Shown: positions 21,294-34,700 of the stretch, in pieces
Layout of the letters: each line of letters opens with the position of its first letter
Numbering within the stretch: position 1 is the first letter of the stretch
Source: Meconema thalassinum
Taxonomy: Eukaryota > Arthropoda > Insecta > Orthoptera > Tettigoniidae
DNA: 64,000 bases
Direction of reading: 5' to 3'
Assembly (NCBI GenBank): GCA_946902985.2
Contig: OX336389.2
Location: 149,099,099 to 149,163,098 of the forward strand
Notes under the pieces: generated by a model
The model's input: the letters and a program-made list of their open reading frames with translations, nothing else
Told to the model about the DNA's origin: nothing
Database searches by the model: none
Position numbers and translations under genes: made by a program

Positions 21294-24200
21294 TGCCCCC
21301 GTAAATTGAATTATAGTGAGACCACGGTGGCTGTATTGGCAAATATGAATAAAGTTATGGCTGTCATAGTTGTGACGTGGATATTCATGACGTAGGCACG
21401 GATGACGAAGACTTTATGCAAGTGGGCTGGTTGAACTGAGATTCTTGGTGACGTCATGATTTTGTTCGAGAAAGATCTGAGATTTACGACGCAGTCGCAA
21501 GGAAACGTGGAATTGTGCTGAGGAAGAAGTTACGCTATTGGAGGAGAGCCTCGAACCAATGAATGATAGTTTGGAGGGAGACGGAGATTACTGAAACTAC
21601 CATATTTAATTACTTTTGGAATGCAGAATTGTGGAAATCTATTTTCAGTTATGGCATTGATTTGGAATTTTGAAGAAATTATTTTTGAGTTTTTGAAATT
21701 TGAAAATCCGTCAAGTATAGCCAAAGTTAGAACTTCCAGTAATGACGGAGAAACAAGCTATGGAAGGGATGGATACGCCCCTTAAGAAGTTGATAAAAGG
21801 CCTTGCACAGCAGAGAGAAGCTCTGATATCTCATTTTCTCGTGTCTTATAGTGGGTTTTCTGATTATCATATTGTCAGACGTCGAGTGATTCAGTGAAGC
21901 AAGTCGTCTTTAGCGTGTGGTAAAGCCCACCGCATTGAACGAGCACGGAGCAGTGCAGCAGTTCCATTTTACGGTTTTTGAAACTAGGCGAAGTTGAAAC
22001 GCACACATAAACGAGTCTACAGGATAAAATATCAAGAGTTAGTGACTGCCTTTAAGCTAATTCTATTGTGCATTACAGTATTAAAGTGTGTAGTAAAGTT
22101 GAACATTTTCACGATTATAATTTGGAAGATATTGGCATTTTAAGACTGCAGACAAAAGTGATTTTCTCGCCACCTGAGAAGCACTTTTATAACACCACAT
22201 TCTACGCTACGGCTGACACGTGTATTGCAACGGTGATACAGAATATTGCATTTGGTCATACAACGCTACATTCTACAATGCAACATTATAATCTGGCAGT
22301 ACTTTCGACTATTATTTTAACAAAAGTGGAGATGGAAGACTAAATCTTTAATGCAATTGGGACATATATCAATGGAGTGAAATAGCAGCATGGAACTTCG
22401 CTAATCGTCTTTCTACAAAAGCGAGCATGTAGTGAACATCCAACTACACTCATGCATCGTAGTCCAACGCTGAATTATATCAAATGGCAGTGGAAATATT
22501 TTCATACTCTACAATTATGAACATTTCTGCGGAAATAATTGCAATAAACTTCATGGCGAATTGCTACCAGAACTTCAGGGAACTATCAAGAGAGGCCAGG
22601 GTAGACCCGGCTCACAAAGAAGAGTTTTGCCAGAAGGATGTCTATCGTCTACACGGAGCAGTGCAATTTCCGGAGGAGGAAGCAGTTCTATTCTCCGAGG
22701 GCGCTGGTTCCAGGTTCGAGGTCGGAGCACATCTTTACGTTGGTGAAATGGAACTAACAGCAGTCTTCTTTGGAAGATTTTCCTCTAGAACTTCAATCAA
22801 CAGATAAGGTAGTCGTGAACGTTTCTTGTTTTATTTGAGCCATTTAGCGATATCTGAGCAACCATTTTTCCCGTATTTTCTGTCCCATATATTTTGCCCC
22901 ATATTCTTGCTTGATATTTCTGTACTCCGTACACTTTGATGATTTATGCCTTTTTCGACGATTTTTTTGAGACATTGTTATGTCATTGGCATATTTAAAT
23001 AATTTTGGATCAGTTGAGACTGATATTATATATTATTTCAGTAATTTGCATATTTTTGTAGTCACGATTTGACTGTAAAGTTAACGATTTTCTATGGCAA
23101 ATTTGAATTCAGACAGAGTGTCATTTTATTAAAGTAATTCTATTCAGTAAATTACTTTGACCAATTTTCTGTCATCCTCAAGAAAGAAGAATAATTAAAA
23201 GATTTTAGAGCGTTAAAATCTATTACTGTATCGACGATCTTGGAAATACTAGTCGTTTTATGAACATGATTGCAACATTGACATTTATCGTCAGTTCTGA
23301 AATACCATTGCATTATAGACAATTTTATGAAATATAAACTTTGATTACGATTTATTGAATACACTATAGTAATGAACATTTGATAGGAGTTTTTCTCAAT
23401 TCTAGATTGGAACAATAATGTTTGCATTCCACAGTCTAATTGGATTCTATTCGATTATTTATGCAGTTTAGATGAACTTTGATTGAAGATAGTATTTTTA
23501 TACTGCGATACTTTGAAGATATTAATCTCAATTTTGATAGACCAGGGAGGCGTGTCTAATCGTATTTGCTATTAAATTTATTTGTGATTGGCAAATTTTT
23601 ACTTCATATCGATTCATGAATGAAACCCACGAAGGTTAAATATAACAACAGTTTTGATACAATTAATGAATATAAGAATTTTTAAAGTGGAACTATGGAT
23701 GTATAATCGTTAGTTCAGTGGACGTGTAAAAGTCGCTGATGAATAATGCCCTTGAATAAGTGAAGGAGATTCCCACAGTAATATTAATGAAGTTGAATTT
23801 ATAAGTGGAGGTTTTTGTATGTATTGTGGAAGATTTTGATGCCATATATATGGAGATATATGATGAGTTCTGGGCCTATTTTGTGCAATTTTGTGCGTTT
23901 TGAGCGAGGTATTTTTCCGCTGAGTATATTGTCCAGGTCCTTTGAAAATTAATGATGTGAAGTTGCTGTTAAAATTAACAAGAGTGTTTAAATAATTTGA
24001 GATAACGATTTTGAATGGAGGTTACCGTCACAAATAATAATAATAATAATTATTAAACCTTATTAAACCTGAATGTATAATTTAAATATAACTAACCTTC
24101 ATTGGTCGATTATATCAACACGATTTAAGTAATTATCAACCGGATAGACGTGTGGTTTAATGTATTTCTAAAATAAATAATATAAATATTGTAAATAATT

Positions 24201-25222
24201 ATGTAAATATCTTTAATAATAATTTGTTATGAAAGGGATTAATAGAGGCTTGTATAAATTTTTCAATTGTCGTTTGACAATGTTATAAACAATTTATAAT
24301 TGTTATAAATAATTAATGAACAATTTGTTATAAACAATTTAAAATGTTATTATACTCTAAACAACGCTAGTTAAACAATTGGATTAACAATTAAACAAGG
24401 TTTGGGATTATTAGAGTAATCCAGTAATATTTGATTGGAGCATTTAAAAGATTTGCGTGATAATATTTGAGTTGAGTTGAGGACATTTAAAGTGTTTTGA
24501 AAAGGAGCTAGGCTCTGAGGTAACTAGCATATGCTAACGTTGGCTGGACAGGTGGGTCCATTTGACGATGCGAGCATGCAACATGGTGTAGGGTGTATCG
24601 CAGCTGGCCAGACAACTGTATGACAGAGGCCAAGGTCACCTACATAGCAGCCTTGCAGTTATAAATAAAATGTGATGTTTATGAAAAAGGAAAACAATTG
24701 CTACATGTCTCGTCCCAACTCCCTTATCCATCCCAAGTGTATTATTATTATTACATTCTTTTGAGCTAGAAAGCTGAAATTTTGTATGCAAAGTCTACAA
24801 GTCCTACAGGAGGACATGATTATATTGACAATGGCTTCTGATCGCCACGTTTATTTTGTTGTTCAATTTTTGTTATATTATTCCTTTATGTGAAATAAAT
24901 CATTGTACAGTTTAAAGTTTCTTGTTTCCGTTTTGGTTCATTTTAAATATCATGGTGGAGGTTATTGTGAGGGCATACTTTAAGTGATCCAGTTGGCAAC
25001 CCAGACCCGAGATTAATTTGAATAGGCAATTAAAGGTAAGTATGAACCCCCGTATATTTTGGTGTGTTCCACAATATTTTCTTGTTAACTACTGTGCTCT
25101 AATCTCGATAGTATCTGTCAGTGCCATTTTCATTGATGTAGCTGTGCCGGTGCGATTGATTATTGGCAATCCGATTGAGGGGGCGGATATCTGACAGCCT
25201 ACTATCCGGGTTAACGGGGACA
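21294..25222 (+). repeat. Gypsy LTR2, shared by both copies (3929 bp)
   Basis: Nearly identical to LTR1, with scattered substitutions (for example GAGAGCCTCG at 21545 versus GAGAGACTCG) and a 3-bp loss near 22963. It acts as 3' LTR of copy 1 and 5' LTR of copy 2. It has no flanking GTAC on either side, so it was not inserted separately. Confidence 0.9.
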
Positions 25223-25926
25223 GTAGGATTGGCGACCCTAAAACGTGGGGCACGTTCAACAAAACTGGATTACCAGGTTGAACGCCAGTAGGATTGGCGC
25301 CGCAATTCGGTGGGGCTCGATCAGCAAAACATTGGATTACCAAGTTATTGCAGTAGCATTGGCACCGCAATTTTGTGGAGTGCTCGAATAACATTGGATT
25401 ACCAAGTTATCGATGTCAATGGGATTGTGAAGACTCAAATAAAGAGGTTGATTCTTTGTTAGATGTCTTGGCCAATTGTAGAATTTGAGAGTGTGATTAT
25501 ATAGGGATTAAATGTTGTGTTGTATTAGGAAAATTACACTCAGAAAAGATCAGATCTTATACAACTTGAGAGAGGTTAAATAGGCTGGAAACCTAGAAAA
25601 TTCGCCTATGATCTGGAGTCTTATTTTATTTGACCGGCTTATGACATGTTTAGTCATATTAAAGATAAAATTAAATTATTTGGATTGTAAATGTAAATTA
25701 TTTGTGTCAGGATATTTTAAAATGAACCAAAGAAATTTGAACATGTGCTTGAGTTTACTTCAACATGAAGTGTCTACGAAGGTTAATTATAAGGTAATTA
25801 TAAGTTAGATTTAAGACAGAAAATTGCTCAAACTTTATATATGGTGAAAAATGTTGCTCAGATGTTGTTATTTTGCTCTGTTTGATGTATGTCCCTAAAG
25901 CAGTCTATTATTGAAATATTATTGAA
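25223..25926 (+). other. Gypsy primer-binding repeats and 5' UTR, copy 2
   Basis: Three tandem PBS-like modules at about 25223-25430, then AT-rich untranslated sequence as in copy 1. No gene. Confidence 0.5.
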
Positions 25927-27563
25927 ATGGCAGATGAGAGTATGAGAATGATGTTGGAGGAGTTGAAAGCTAGCATGAATAACAGTATGAAGCAGATGAT
26001 GGAGGAGAATTCTAGTAATATTCTAGTAATATGTCTAGTAATATGTCTATTAGAATGGAGTAATATGCTAGTAATATGTCTGCTAATTTAAAAGCTAGCA
26101 TGAATGAAAGCATGAAGGAGATGGAAGCTAGGAATGCTAGTCGAACGAAGCAGATGCTGGATGAAAATTTGAAAGTTCTTCAGACCAGTTCTGCAAACTT
26201 AGAAAATGATATGTCGCGTTTACAGATCAGTACCCAGGGAATCGAGAATGCTGTAACTGACATGCGCACAGACGTGTCCAATGTGCATAAAGATGTTTCA
26301 GATGTTAAGACTGATGTTTCTAAGGTACAGAAAGATCTTACTATGTTGAATCTTGATGTTGCTAATGTCCGGGGTGATATTTCATGTGCTAGAGCAGAAG
26401 TAATTGTTGTTAGGAATGATGTTGCTACTGTACAAGATAAGGTAGAAGAGGTTCAAAGAGAGATTAAAAATGTTCGAACCGATGTGTCAAATGTTCAAGT
26501 AGACATAAATAATATTCATTCTGATGTAAATGAGATGCAAAGCGACATCAATAAGATACAAGTAGAAGTGAATACAGTTTTTGTAGACATTGCTAAAGTT
26601 CAAACTGATGTTAATAAAGTTCGAGAAGAAATTGAAACTTCAAAAACGCTTTGTACTCGTAACATTAGTGCTTTAACAACTAGGTTGGTTGACGAGTCTG
26701 TTAGGACAACAGCTTCTTTAGCTGGATTAAAATATGATGTAGAGGTCATGAGAACCCAAGTCTTAGATCATAATCGTTTACTTAAGGAAGACATTGAAGT
26801 AGATATTGCGGAAATGTTAACTGCAAATGTAACGGTTTGGAAAGATGAATGGAACAGGTCAAGTGGGGAACATGTCACTCAGATTCAGGAGCGAATTGAA
26901 CGAAAACTTGCCAGTACACAAGTAGACATAAATAATGAAGTAGTTCAAATTAGAAAGGATTTGAGTATAAGGATGGATTCGCTATCCGAAAAGCAGGTAG
27001 AGGATAGAACTCAAATAGGTCAGGACGTGCAAGCATTAAAGACCGCGTTAGAGGAAAAAATTCATAAGGTTGTCTCTGATGTCAATGAAACTACGAGCAA
27101 ACTCCAGAATTTGAAACTAGGAGAAGCTAGCATGATGGAAACCTATAAAGAAGAGTTGATTAGGAAAGTCATCACGGAAATCACAGATAAGGATCCAGAA
27201 GGATTGACTTGTGAAGAGGATAGGAATTACGTCAGAAGATGTAACCTCGCTACAGAAGAGAGAGATATTAGTCCTGAGGAACGTATATCCAGATTTTGGG
27301 AAGAAGAAGAGGATAGGAATATTGAACCTGAATGGAAATATCGTGATAGTGGGAAGAATTATGTGGATCCATATCCGAGAAATGTGACAGTCATCCGAAA
27401 CTTTGAGGACAAACCTCAAAAATTTAGTAATACTGATAGTCTAACACCGATTGAATATATCAGGAACCTTAAAGACTATTTTATTGAAGCTCATATTCCC
27501 AGAGAAAGAGAGATGAGAATCGTAGAAAGATATCTAGCTGGAGGACCCCTTGAATGGTTCTGA
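25927..27563 (+). pseudogene. gag: Gypsy gag N-terminal part, copy 2
   Basis: The same layout as copy 1: a short frame from ATG 25927, a micro-repeat frame shift, then 495 codons from 26076 with the long coiled coil, stopped by TGA at 27561-27563. Differences from copy 1 include an Arg to Lys change near 27188 and an Arg to Trp change near 27297. The shared TGA shows that both copies descend from one already defective element. Confidence 0.7.
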
Positions 27564-28373
27564 GCATTTCGGTACACTTTCAGTAATTTTGACGAATTTG
27601 CAGAGGCACTGATAAAACGATTCTGGTCAATAGAAGCACAGAATTCATTAAGAGCTGAGGTATACTCGAGGAAGTATTCAGGTACTCTTCCAACACGGTA
27701 CGCTGATTTCTTCACGAGCCAGTTATCGCGCTTGAGATTTTTGCAACCCCCATTGCCGACAGAGCAGTTGATAGATGCTATTTCTGTGGAAGTGAGAAGA
27801 CTCATCATATCGTCAAATATCAGGGATTTGACCAGTATGGACGAACTATTGAGAAGGCTTGACTACACGAGTCCGATGCCAAATGTGGTTCAGAAAGGAC
27901 AGAGGCACGAATTCAAAGACATTAATACAGTCTACATGGGTCAAGTTCAGCAAACTGATAAGCCTGCCGATGAAGAGAAAACTGAAAATGTAGGTCCTCA
28001 TAGGAATAATTATTTTCGCAACAGATCACAAGGTTACCGTCCATATCAGCAAAGACGAGGCTGGAACAATAATAGAGGGAATTATAATAATGGAAGAGGT
28101 AGATACTACAATAACCAGGGCTAGAATAGAAATAACCAGTACCAGAATCGAAATCAGAATTCTCAAGGTCAGGTTATGACACCCGACAAGTATCAAGAGA
28201 GAGAGAAAGAAAGTCAGCAGTATCTGAAGGAATTACGAGAGAAGGAAGCTGAAAACCAGAAGAAAAGACAGGATGTAGTGATCGATCCTGGTCCTTCTAC
28301 AAGCCAGCAGGGGAACTTTGAGATTGGTAACACAAAAAAACACCGATTTCTCAACGACAGTGAGAAACTATGA
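27564..28373 (+). pseudogene. gag: Gypsy gag distal part, copy 2
   Basis: Capsid-like remainder, Arg/Asn/Gly-rich tail, TAG at 28122-28124 and a charged end to 28373, as in copy 1. One Lys to Asn change (WNNNRG against WKNNRG) is visible near 28067. It overlaps pol at the A7 run near 28335. Confidence 0.6.
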
Positions 28374-30766
28374 ATGCATTGCCACACCAAACCTAATTAC
28401 CATTAATGAAATTTACGAAGTAACTGATGAGGATTTATTAGAAGAGAGGGGAATCGTCAAAGAGGAAAGACCATGTGCCTTACCTATTATTTCTGTACTG
28501 ATAGATGGCCAACAGTACAAAGCTCTTATGGATACCGGCGCAATTATTTCTATCATTTTCCAATGAATGCTATCAAAGTCTGTTAAAAGGAGAAAACATG
28601 ACAGTTTTACCTGTTTCTACCGTCAAAGTGAGAGGAATTTTCCAAGACAAGGCAGTGAAATGCAAGATCCAAGTGTTGTTGAACTTTGAAATTAATGGAA
28701 GGAATTATGAACAGATCTTTATTGTGGCGAACAAGATCCATTTCGATATTGTGCTAGGAATCGATTTTATATCGAAAGTTGGAGCCATTATTGATATGAA
28801 GAATAGGATTATTAGCTTTAATGATGGGTACATGATCACAGAAGAGATCGAAGAACAGGACGGGAAAAACAGTCTGGAGATAGACCTTAGGGAAGAGATT
28901 TTAAATACCATTATCAATGAAGTGGAGATTCTAACAGAAATACCCAGTAGAAAAACTGAAGGATTTGAAGAAATTCATGGGGAATTTGAGGATTTGATAA
29001 AGGAATTCCAAGATATTTTTGATGAAAAGCCTGGATTGATTAAAGACTATAAGTATAAAATAAGGCTGACCGATGAAACCCCTTACCAAAAGAGAATATA
29101 CCCCATACCTGAGAAATACTACCAAGAAGTACGAGGGTTGATCAGAAAAATGGAGGTAGACGGGATTATTAAAAAACAGGCGTCGTCTTACATAAACCCC
29201 ATCACTGTAGTCAAGAAAAGTAATGGTCAGATACGTCTTTGTCTCGATGCTCGGACCATCAACTTAAAGATTCTTCCAGAAAATGACCGACCACCTAAGA
29301 TTAGAGATCTGCTTAGAAAGTTCAAAGGGAGAGCATGTTTCAGTGTTCTTGACTTGACATCTTCGTTTTACCAAGTTCAACTGGAAGAAGAAAGTATGCA
29401 GTACACTGGATTCTTATTTGACCAGACGTCATGGGTCTTCGTGAGAATGCCTTTTGGAATGGTCAACAGTGGACCAGCACTTATTCGAGCACTTGATAGT
29501 AAGCTCACTGACGAAGTAAAGGAAAATGTAATCTGCTACATTGACGATTTAATTCTATCTTCACCCAACGCCGCAGAACATTTAGTGCATTTGAGAAAGT
29601 TGTTTGAAAATTTAAGGGAGGCCAATATCAAGGTCAATTTTGGAAAATGTCAATTCTTGAAGAAGGAGATCAACTACTTGGGGCATACTATTGATAAGGA
29701 TGGATATCATCCAAACATGCAGAAAGTAGAGGCGATCACAAGGTTCCCAAAGCCAACTAAGGTGAAACAAGTCAGAGAATTTGTAGGCGCATGCCAATTC
29801 ATCAGCAGCCACTGTCCGAGATACTCTGAAATTATGGCTCCTCTGTATGACTTACTCAAGAAGAATAATAGATGGAAATGGAGTACCGCAGCAGACGACG
29901 CTTTTGAGAAAGCAAAGGAGATGCTCAGAAACAACGTTAAACTGGAGTACCCAGACTTTGAGAAGGTGTTCTATATTGAGTCTGATGCATCAAGAATAGG
30001 CATTAGTGCAGTCTTATACCAAAAAGACGAGGCAGGCAACAAGCACTACATTGCGTTCACTAGTCGGAAGTTAAAGAAACACGAGGAAAACTACTTTACG
30101 ACCGAACTAGAAGCGTTAGCTTTTGTAACAGCTTTGCAAGCGTGGAAAGAAATGCTGCTGGGACACAAGGTTATCATTATTACAGATCACAAAGCAATTC
30201 AGTTTATGCTGCAAACTGACATGTCTAGTGATAGATTGACACGTTGGGCTTTGTTCACCCAACAGTTTAACGCCACTATCGTCCATCAGCCTGGGAAAGA
30301 CAACTTACTGGCTGATGCTTTATCACGTAACCCTATCAAAAATGTGCAGATACACCATGTACAATTGGAGCAGCAAGATCAAGAGACCGTTAGGAGGTTA
30401 GCCCGAATCGGTGTGTCACAGAAGAGACACGCTCCAATTAGGAAAATGTACAGGTTCCTTAAGGGTTACATGGACAATACTGATGTTGACTATGCAGCTA
30501 CACAGAGAGATTCACGACACTTTGTCTTGAGTGGAGACATTGTATGTAAGTATGCTGACTCTGCGCATACAAAGCTCCGAATAGTCGTGCCACCTAAACT
30601 TGTTGTCAATTTAGTGTGGGTAGCTCATCACGCAACTGGACATGCAGGTCTGGATAAAACTCTTGATACTCTTAAAGAGAGGTTTATTTGGACTAACATG
30701 CGCTCCAGCATTGCTAATGTCATTCGTTCATGTGATAAATGTCAAAGTATGCTTCCGCTCTATTAA
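28318..30766 (+). pseudogene. pol: Gypsy pol, copy 2, frameshifted in protease
   Basis: Reads 28318-28566 through the protease MDTGA motif. A one-base insertion in a T run near 28556 then ends the frame. The remainder (28505-30766, 753 codons) keeps reverse transcriptase with YIDD, RNase H and the integrase HHCC finger. Copy 1 lacks this insertion, so the lesion is specific to copy 2 and arose after the two copies diverged. Integrase is broken at the same later point as in copy 1. Confidence 0.85.
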
Positions 30767-30942
30767 AAGGAAAACCTAAGGCTATGATCCCCTCTAAACC
30801 AAATGAACTCATGGCGACGGACATATTTGGCCCCTGTCCGAAGGGATACCAGGGTAATCAGTTCCTGTTGGTTACCGTGGATGTCTTCTCGAAATTTGTA
30901 ACAATGAGTCCCATGCAAAAGCTAACACGAGGAACGTTGTAA
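30739..30942 (+). pseudogene. pol: Gypsy integrase core fragment, copy 2
   Basis: Identical in layout to copy 1, with the first catalytic Asp in ATDIFGP and closure at 30942. Confidence 0.75.
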
Positions 30943-31631
30943 ACAGACTGGAACATGCTGTATTTCCAAAAGCTGGTAAACCAGAATATCTACTATCGGA
31001 TCATGGAGCTCAGTTTACATCCTTAGAATTTACTGCAGATATGGAAAGGCTTGGTATTAAGCACATATTTTCAAGCGTGCGCTATCCGGAATCGAATTCT
31101 TCAGAAAGATATATGGCTGAATTTTCGAAATTTTGTCGAATTTTCTGTCCGAATGATCATTCTGGTTGGGTGAGATTTGTAACCCTTATTGAGGAATGTC
31201 TAAATTCTACAGCGCAGGAGAGCACAGGAGAAGTGACAATGCGACTTCATCTAGGAAGAAACCCAGAAAGGCCGTGGGACAATCTTTTCAACCACGTTCC
31301 TAGAGATCCCGACCTAGGAAGGCAGCAGAGAATAGACAGAGCGAAAGAACAACTCCAGAAAGTAGCACAAAAACGACTGAAAAGAGTAGCTGGAAAACGT
31401 TTTGGTGCTCCCTTAGAAATTGGAAATCTGGTATTACTACGCAGACCTGTCAAGGCTGATGTAAGTAAGAAAATCTATCCCAAGTTTGGAATAGTGTTTA
31501 TGGGTCCGTTCAGAATTACGAATGCTTATGGAAACAACTGTTATGAACTCTACGATGATGAGAATAATGTCGTATATGGCAAGTTCAATGCTGGAAACTT
31601 GAAGAAATATCATACAAGAGTAAGCCAATAA
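30943..31631 (+). pseudogene. pol: Gypsy integrase core end and C-terminal domain, copy 2
   Basis: Carries SDHGAQF and NSSERY motifs and the basic C-terminal domain, ending at TAA 31629-31631. It differs from copy 1 by an Ala to Val change near 31362. The remaining 93 bp to LTR3 hold only the polypurine tract. Confidence 0.75.
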
Positions 31632-31714
31632 TAATTCAATTTCGTGTTTAAGTGAATTCAGATACTTATAACACAGAGTTTAAAAACAATTTGCAACTGT
31701 TTTTAAAACGTGGT

Positions 31715-31724
31715 GAAGGGAGAA
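31715..31724 (+). promoter_or_regulatory. Polypurine tract before LTR3
   Basis: GAAGGGAGAA directly upstream of the TGCCCCCG start of LTR3. Confidence 0.7.
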
Positions 31725-34700
31725 TGCCCCCGTAAATTGAATTATAGTGAGACCACGGTGGCTGTATTGGCAAATATGAATAAAGTTATGGCTGTCATAG
31801 TTGTGACGTGGATATTCATGACGTAGGCACGGATGACGAAGACTTTATGCAAGTGGGCTGGTTGAACTGAGATTCTTGGTGACGTCATGATTTTGTTCGA
31901 GAAAGATCTGAGATTTACGACGCAGTCGCAAGGAAACGTGGAATTGTGCTGAGGAAGAAGTTACGCTATTGGAGGAGAGACTCGAATCAATGAATGATAG
32001 TTTGGAGGGAGACGGAGATTACTGAAACTACCATATTTAATTACTTTTGGAATGCAGAATTGTGGAAATCTATTTTCAGTTATGGCATTGATTTGGAATT
32101 TTGAAGAAATTATTTTTGAGTTTTTGAAATTTGAAAATCCGTCAAGTATAGCCAAAGTTAGAACTTCCAGTAATGACGGAGAAACAAGCTATGGAAGGGA
32201 TGGATACGCCCCTTAAGAAGTTGATAATAGGCCTTGCACAGCAGAGAGAAGCTCTGATATCTCATTTTCTCGTGTCTTATAGTGGGTTTTCTGATTATCA
32301 TATTGTCAGACGTCGAGTGATTCAGTGAAGCAAGTCGTCTTTAGCGTGTGGTAAAGCCCACCGCATTGAACGAGCACGGAGCAGTGCAGCAGTTCCATTT
32401 TACGGTTTTTGAAACTAGGCGAAGTTGAAACGCACACATAAACGAGTCTACAAGATAATATATCAAGAGTTAGCGACTGTCTTTAAGCTAATTCTATTGT
32501 GCATTACAGTATTAAAGTGTGTAGTAAAGTTGAACATTTTCACGATTATAATTTGGAAGATATTGGCATTTTAAGACTGCAGACAAAAGTGATTTTCTCG
32601 CCACCTGAGAAGCACTTTTATAACACCACATTCTACGCTACGGCTGACACGTGTATTGCAACGGTGATACAGAATATTGCATTTGGTCATACAACGCTAC
32701 ATTCTACAATGCAACATTATAATCTGGCAGTACTTTCGACTATTATTTTAACGAAAGTGGAGATGGAAGACTAAATCTTTAATGCAATTGGGACATATAT
32801 CAATGGAGTGAAATAGCAGCATGGAACTTCGCTAATCGTCTTTCTACAAAAGCGAGTATGTAGTGAACATCCAACTACACTCATGCATCGTAGTCCAACG
32901 CTGAATTATATCAAATGGCAGTGGAAATATTTTCATACTCTACAATTATGAACATTTCTGCGGAAATAATTGCAATAAACTTCATGGCGAATTGCTACCA
33001 GAACTTCAGGGAACTATCAACAGAGGCCAGGGTAGACCCGGCTAACAAAGAAGAGTTTTGCCAGAAGGATGTCTATCGTCTACACGGAGCAGTGCAATTT
33101 CCGGAGGAGGAAGCAGTTCTATTCTCCGAGGGCGCTGGTTCCAGGTTCGAGGTCGGAGCACATCTTTACGTTGGTGAAATGGAACTAACAGCAGTCTTCT
33201 TTGGAAGATTTTCCTCTAGAACTTCAATCAACAGATAAGGTAGTCGTGAACGTTTCTTGTTTTATTTGAGCCATTTAGCGATATCTGAGCAACCATTTTT
33301 CCCGTATTTTCTGTCCCATATATTTTGCCCCATATTCTTGCTTGATATTTCTGTACTCCGTACACTTTGATGATTTATGCCTTTTTCGACGATTTTTTTG
33401 AGACATTGTTATGTCATTGGCATATTTAAATAATTTTGGATCAGTTGAGACTGATATTATATATTATTTCAGTAATTTGCATATTTTTGTAGTCACGATT
33501 TGACTGTAAAGTTAACGATTTTCTATGGCAAATTTGAATTCAGACAGCGTGTCATTTTATTAAAGTAATTCTATTCAGTAAATTACTTTGACCAATTTTC
33601 TGTCATCCTCAAGAAAGAAGAATAATTAAAAGATTTTAGAACGTTAAAATCTATTACTGTATCGACGATCTTGGAAATACTAGTCGTTTTATGAACATGA
33701 TTGCAACATTGACATTTATCGTCAGTTCTGAAATACCATTGCATTATAGACAATTTTATGAAATATAAACTTTGATTACGATTTATTGAATACACTATAG
33801 TAATGAACATTTGATAGGAGTTTTTCTCAATTCTAGATTGGAACAATAATGTTTGCATTCCACAGTCTAATTGGATTCTATTCGATTATTTATGCAGTTT
33901 AGATGAACTTTGATTGAAGATAGTATTTTTATACTGCGATACTTTGAAGATGAAAAATGAAAATCCACAGCCTGCTTCCAGTCTCCGACCGGGTCAGGAA
34001 TGGAATGAATGGAGCCCCGATCTAGCGGCGAGGATATGAACTGTGCCGGCTGCCGAGGCCTGACGCACTCCTCTGGGGCAATGATTAAATGAATGACAGG
34101 TGAAATGAAATGATAGTGGAGAGTGTTGCTGGAATGAAATTTTGACAGGGAAAGCCGGAGTACCCGGAGAAAAACCTGTCTGCCTCCGTTTTGTCCAGAA
34201 CAGATCTCACATGGAGTGACCGGGATTTGAACCACGGACCCAGCGGTGAGAGGCCGGCGTGCTGCCGCCTAAGCCACGGAGGCTTCACTTTGAAGATATT
34301 AATCTCAATTTTGATAGACCAGGGAGGCGTGTCTAATCGTATTTGCTATTAAATTTATTTGTGATTGGCAAATTTTTACTTCATATCGATTCATGAATGA
34401 AACCCACGAAGGTTAAATATAACAACAGTTTTGATACAATTAATGAATATAAGAATTTTTAAAGTGGAACTATGGATGTATAATCGTTAGTTCAGTGGAC
34501 GTGTAAAAGTCGCTGATGAATAATGCCCTTGAATAAGTGAAGGAGATTCCCACAGTAATATTAATGAAGTTGAATTTATAAGTGGAGGTTTTTGTATGTA
34601 TTGTGGAAGATTTTGATGCCATATATATGGAGATATATGATGAGTTCTGGGCCTATTTTGTGCAATTTTGTGCGTTTTGAGCGAGGTATTTTTCCGCTGA

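Noticed and set aside
33867..34288. 122- and 67-codon minus-strand ORFs
   Set aside because: They run across the SINE insertion and its LTR flanks, so they cannot be an old gene.
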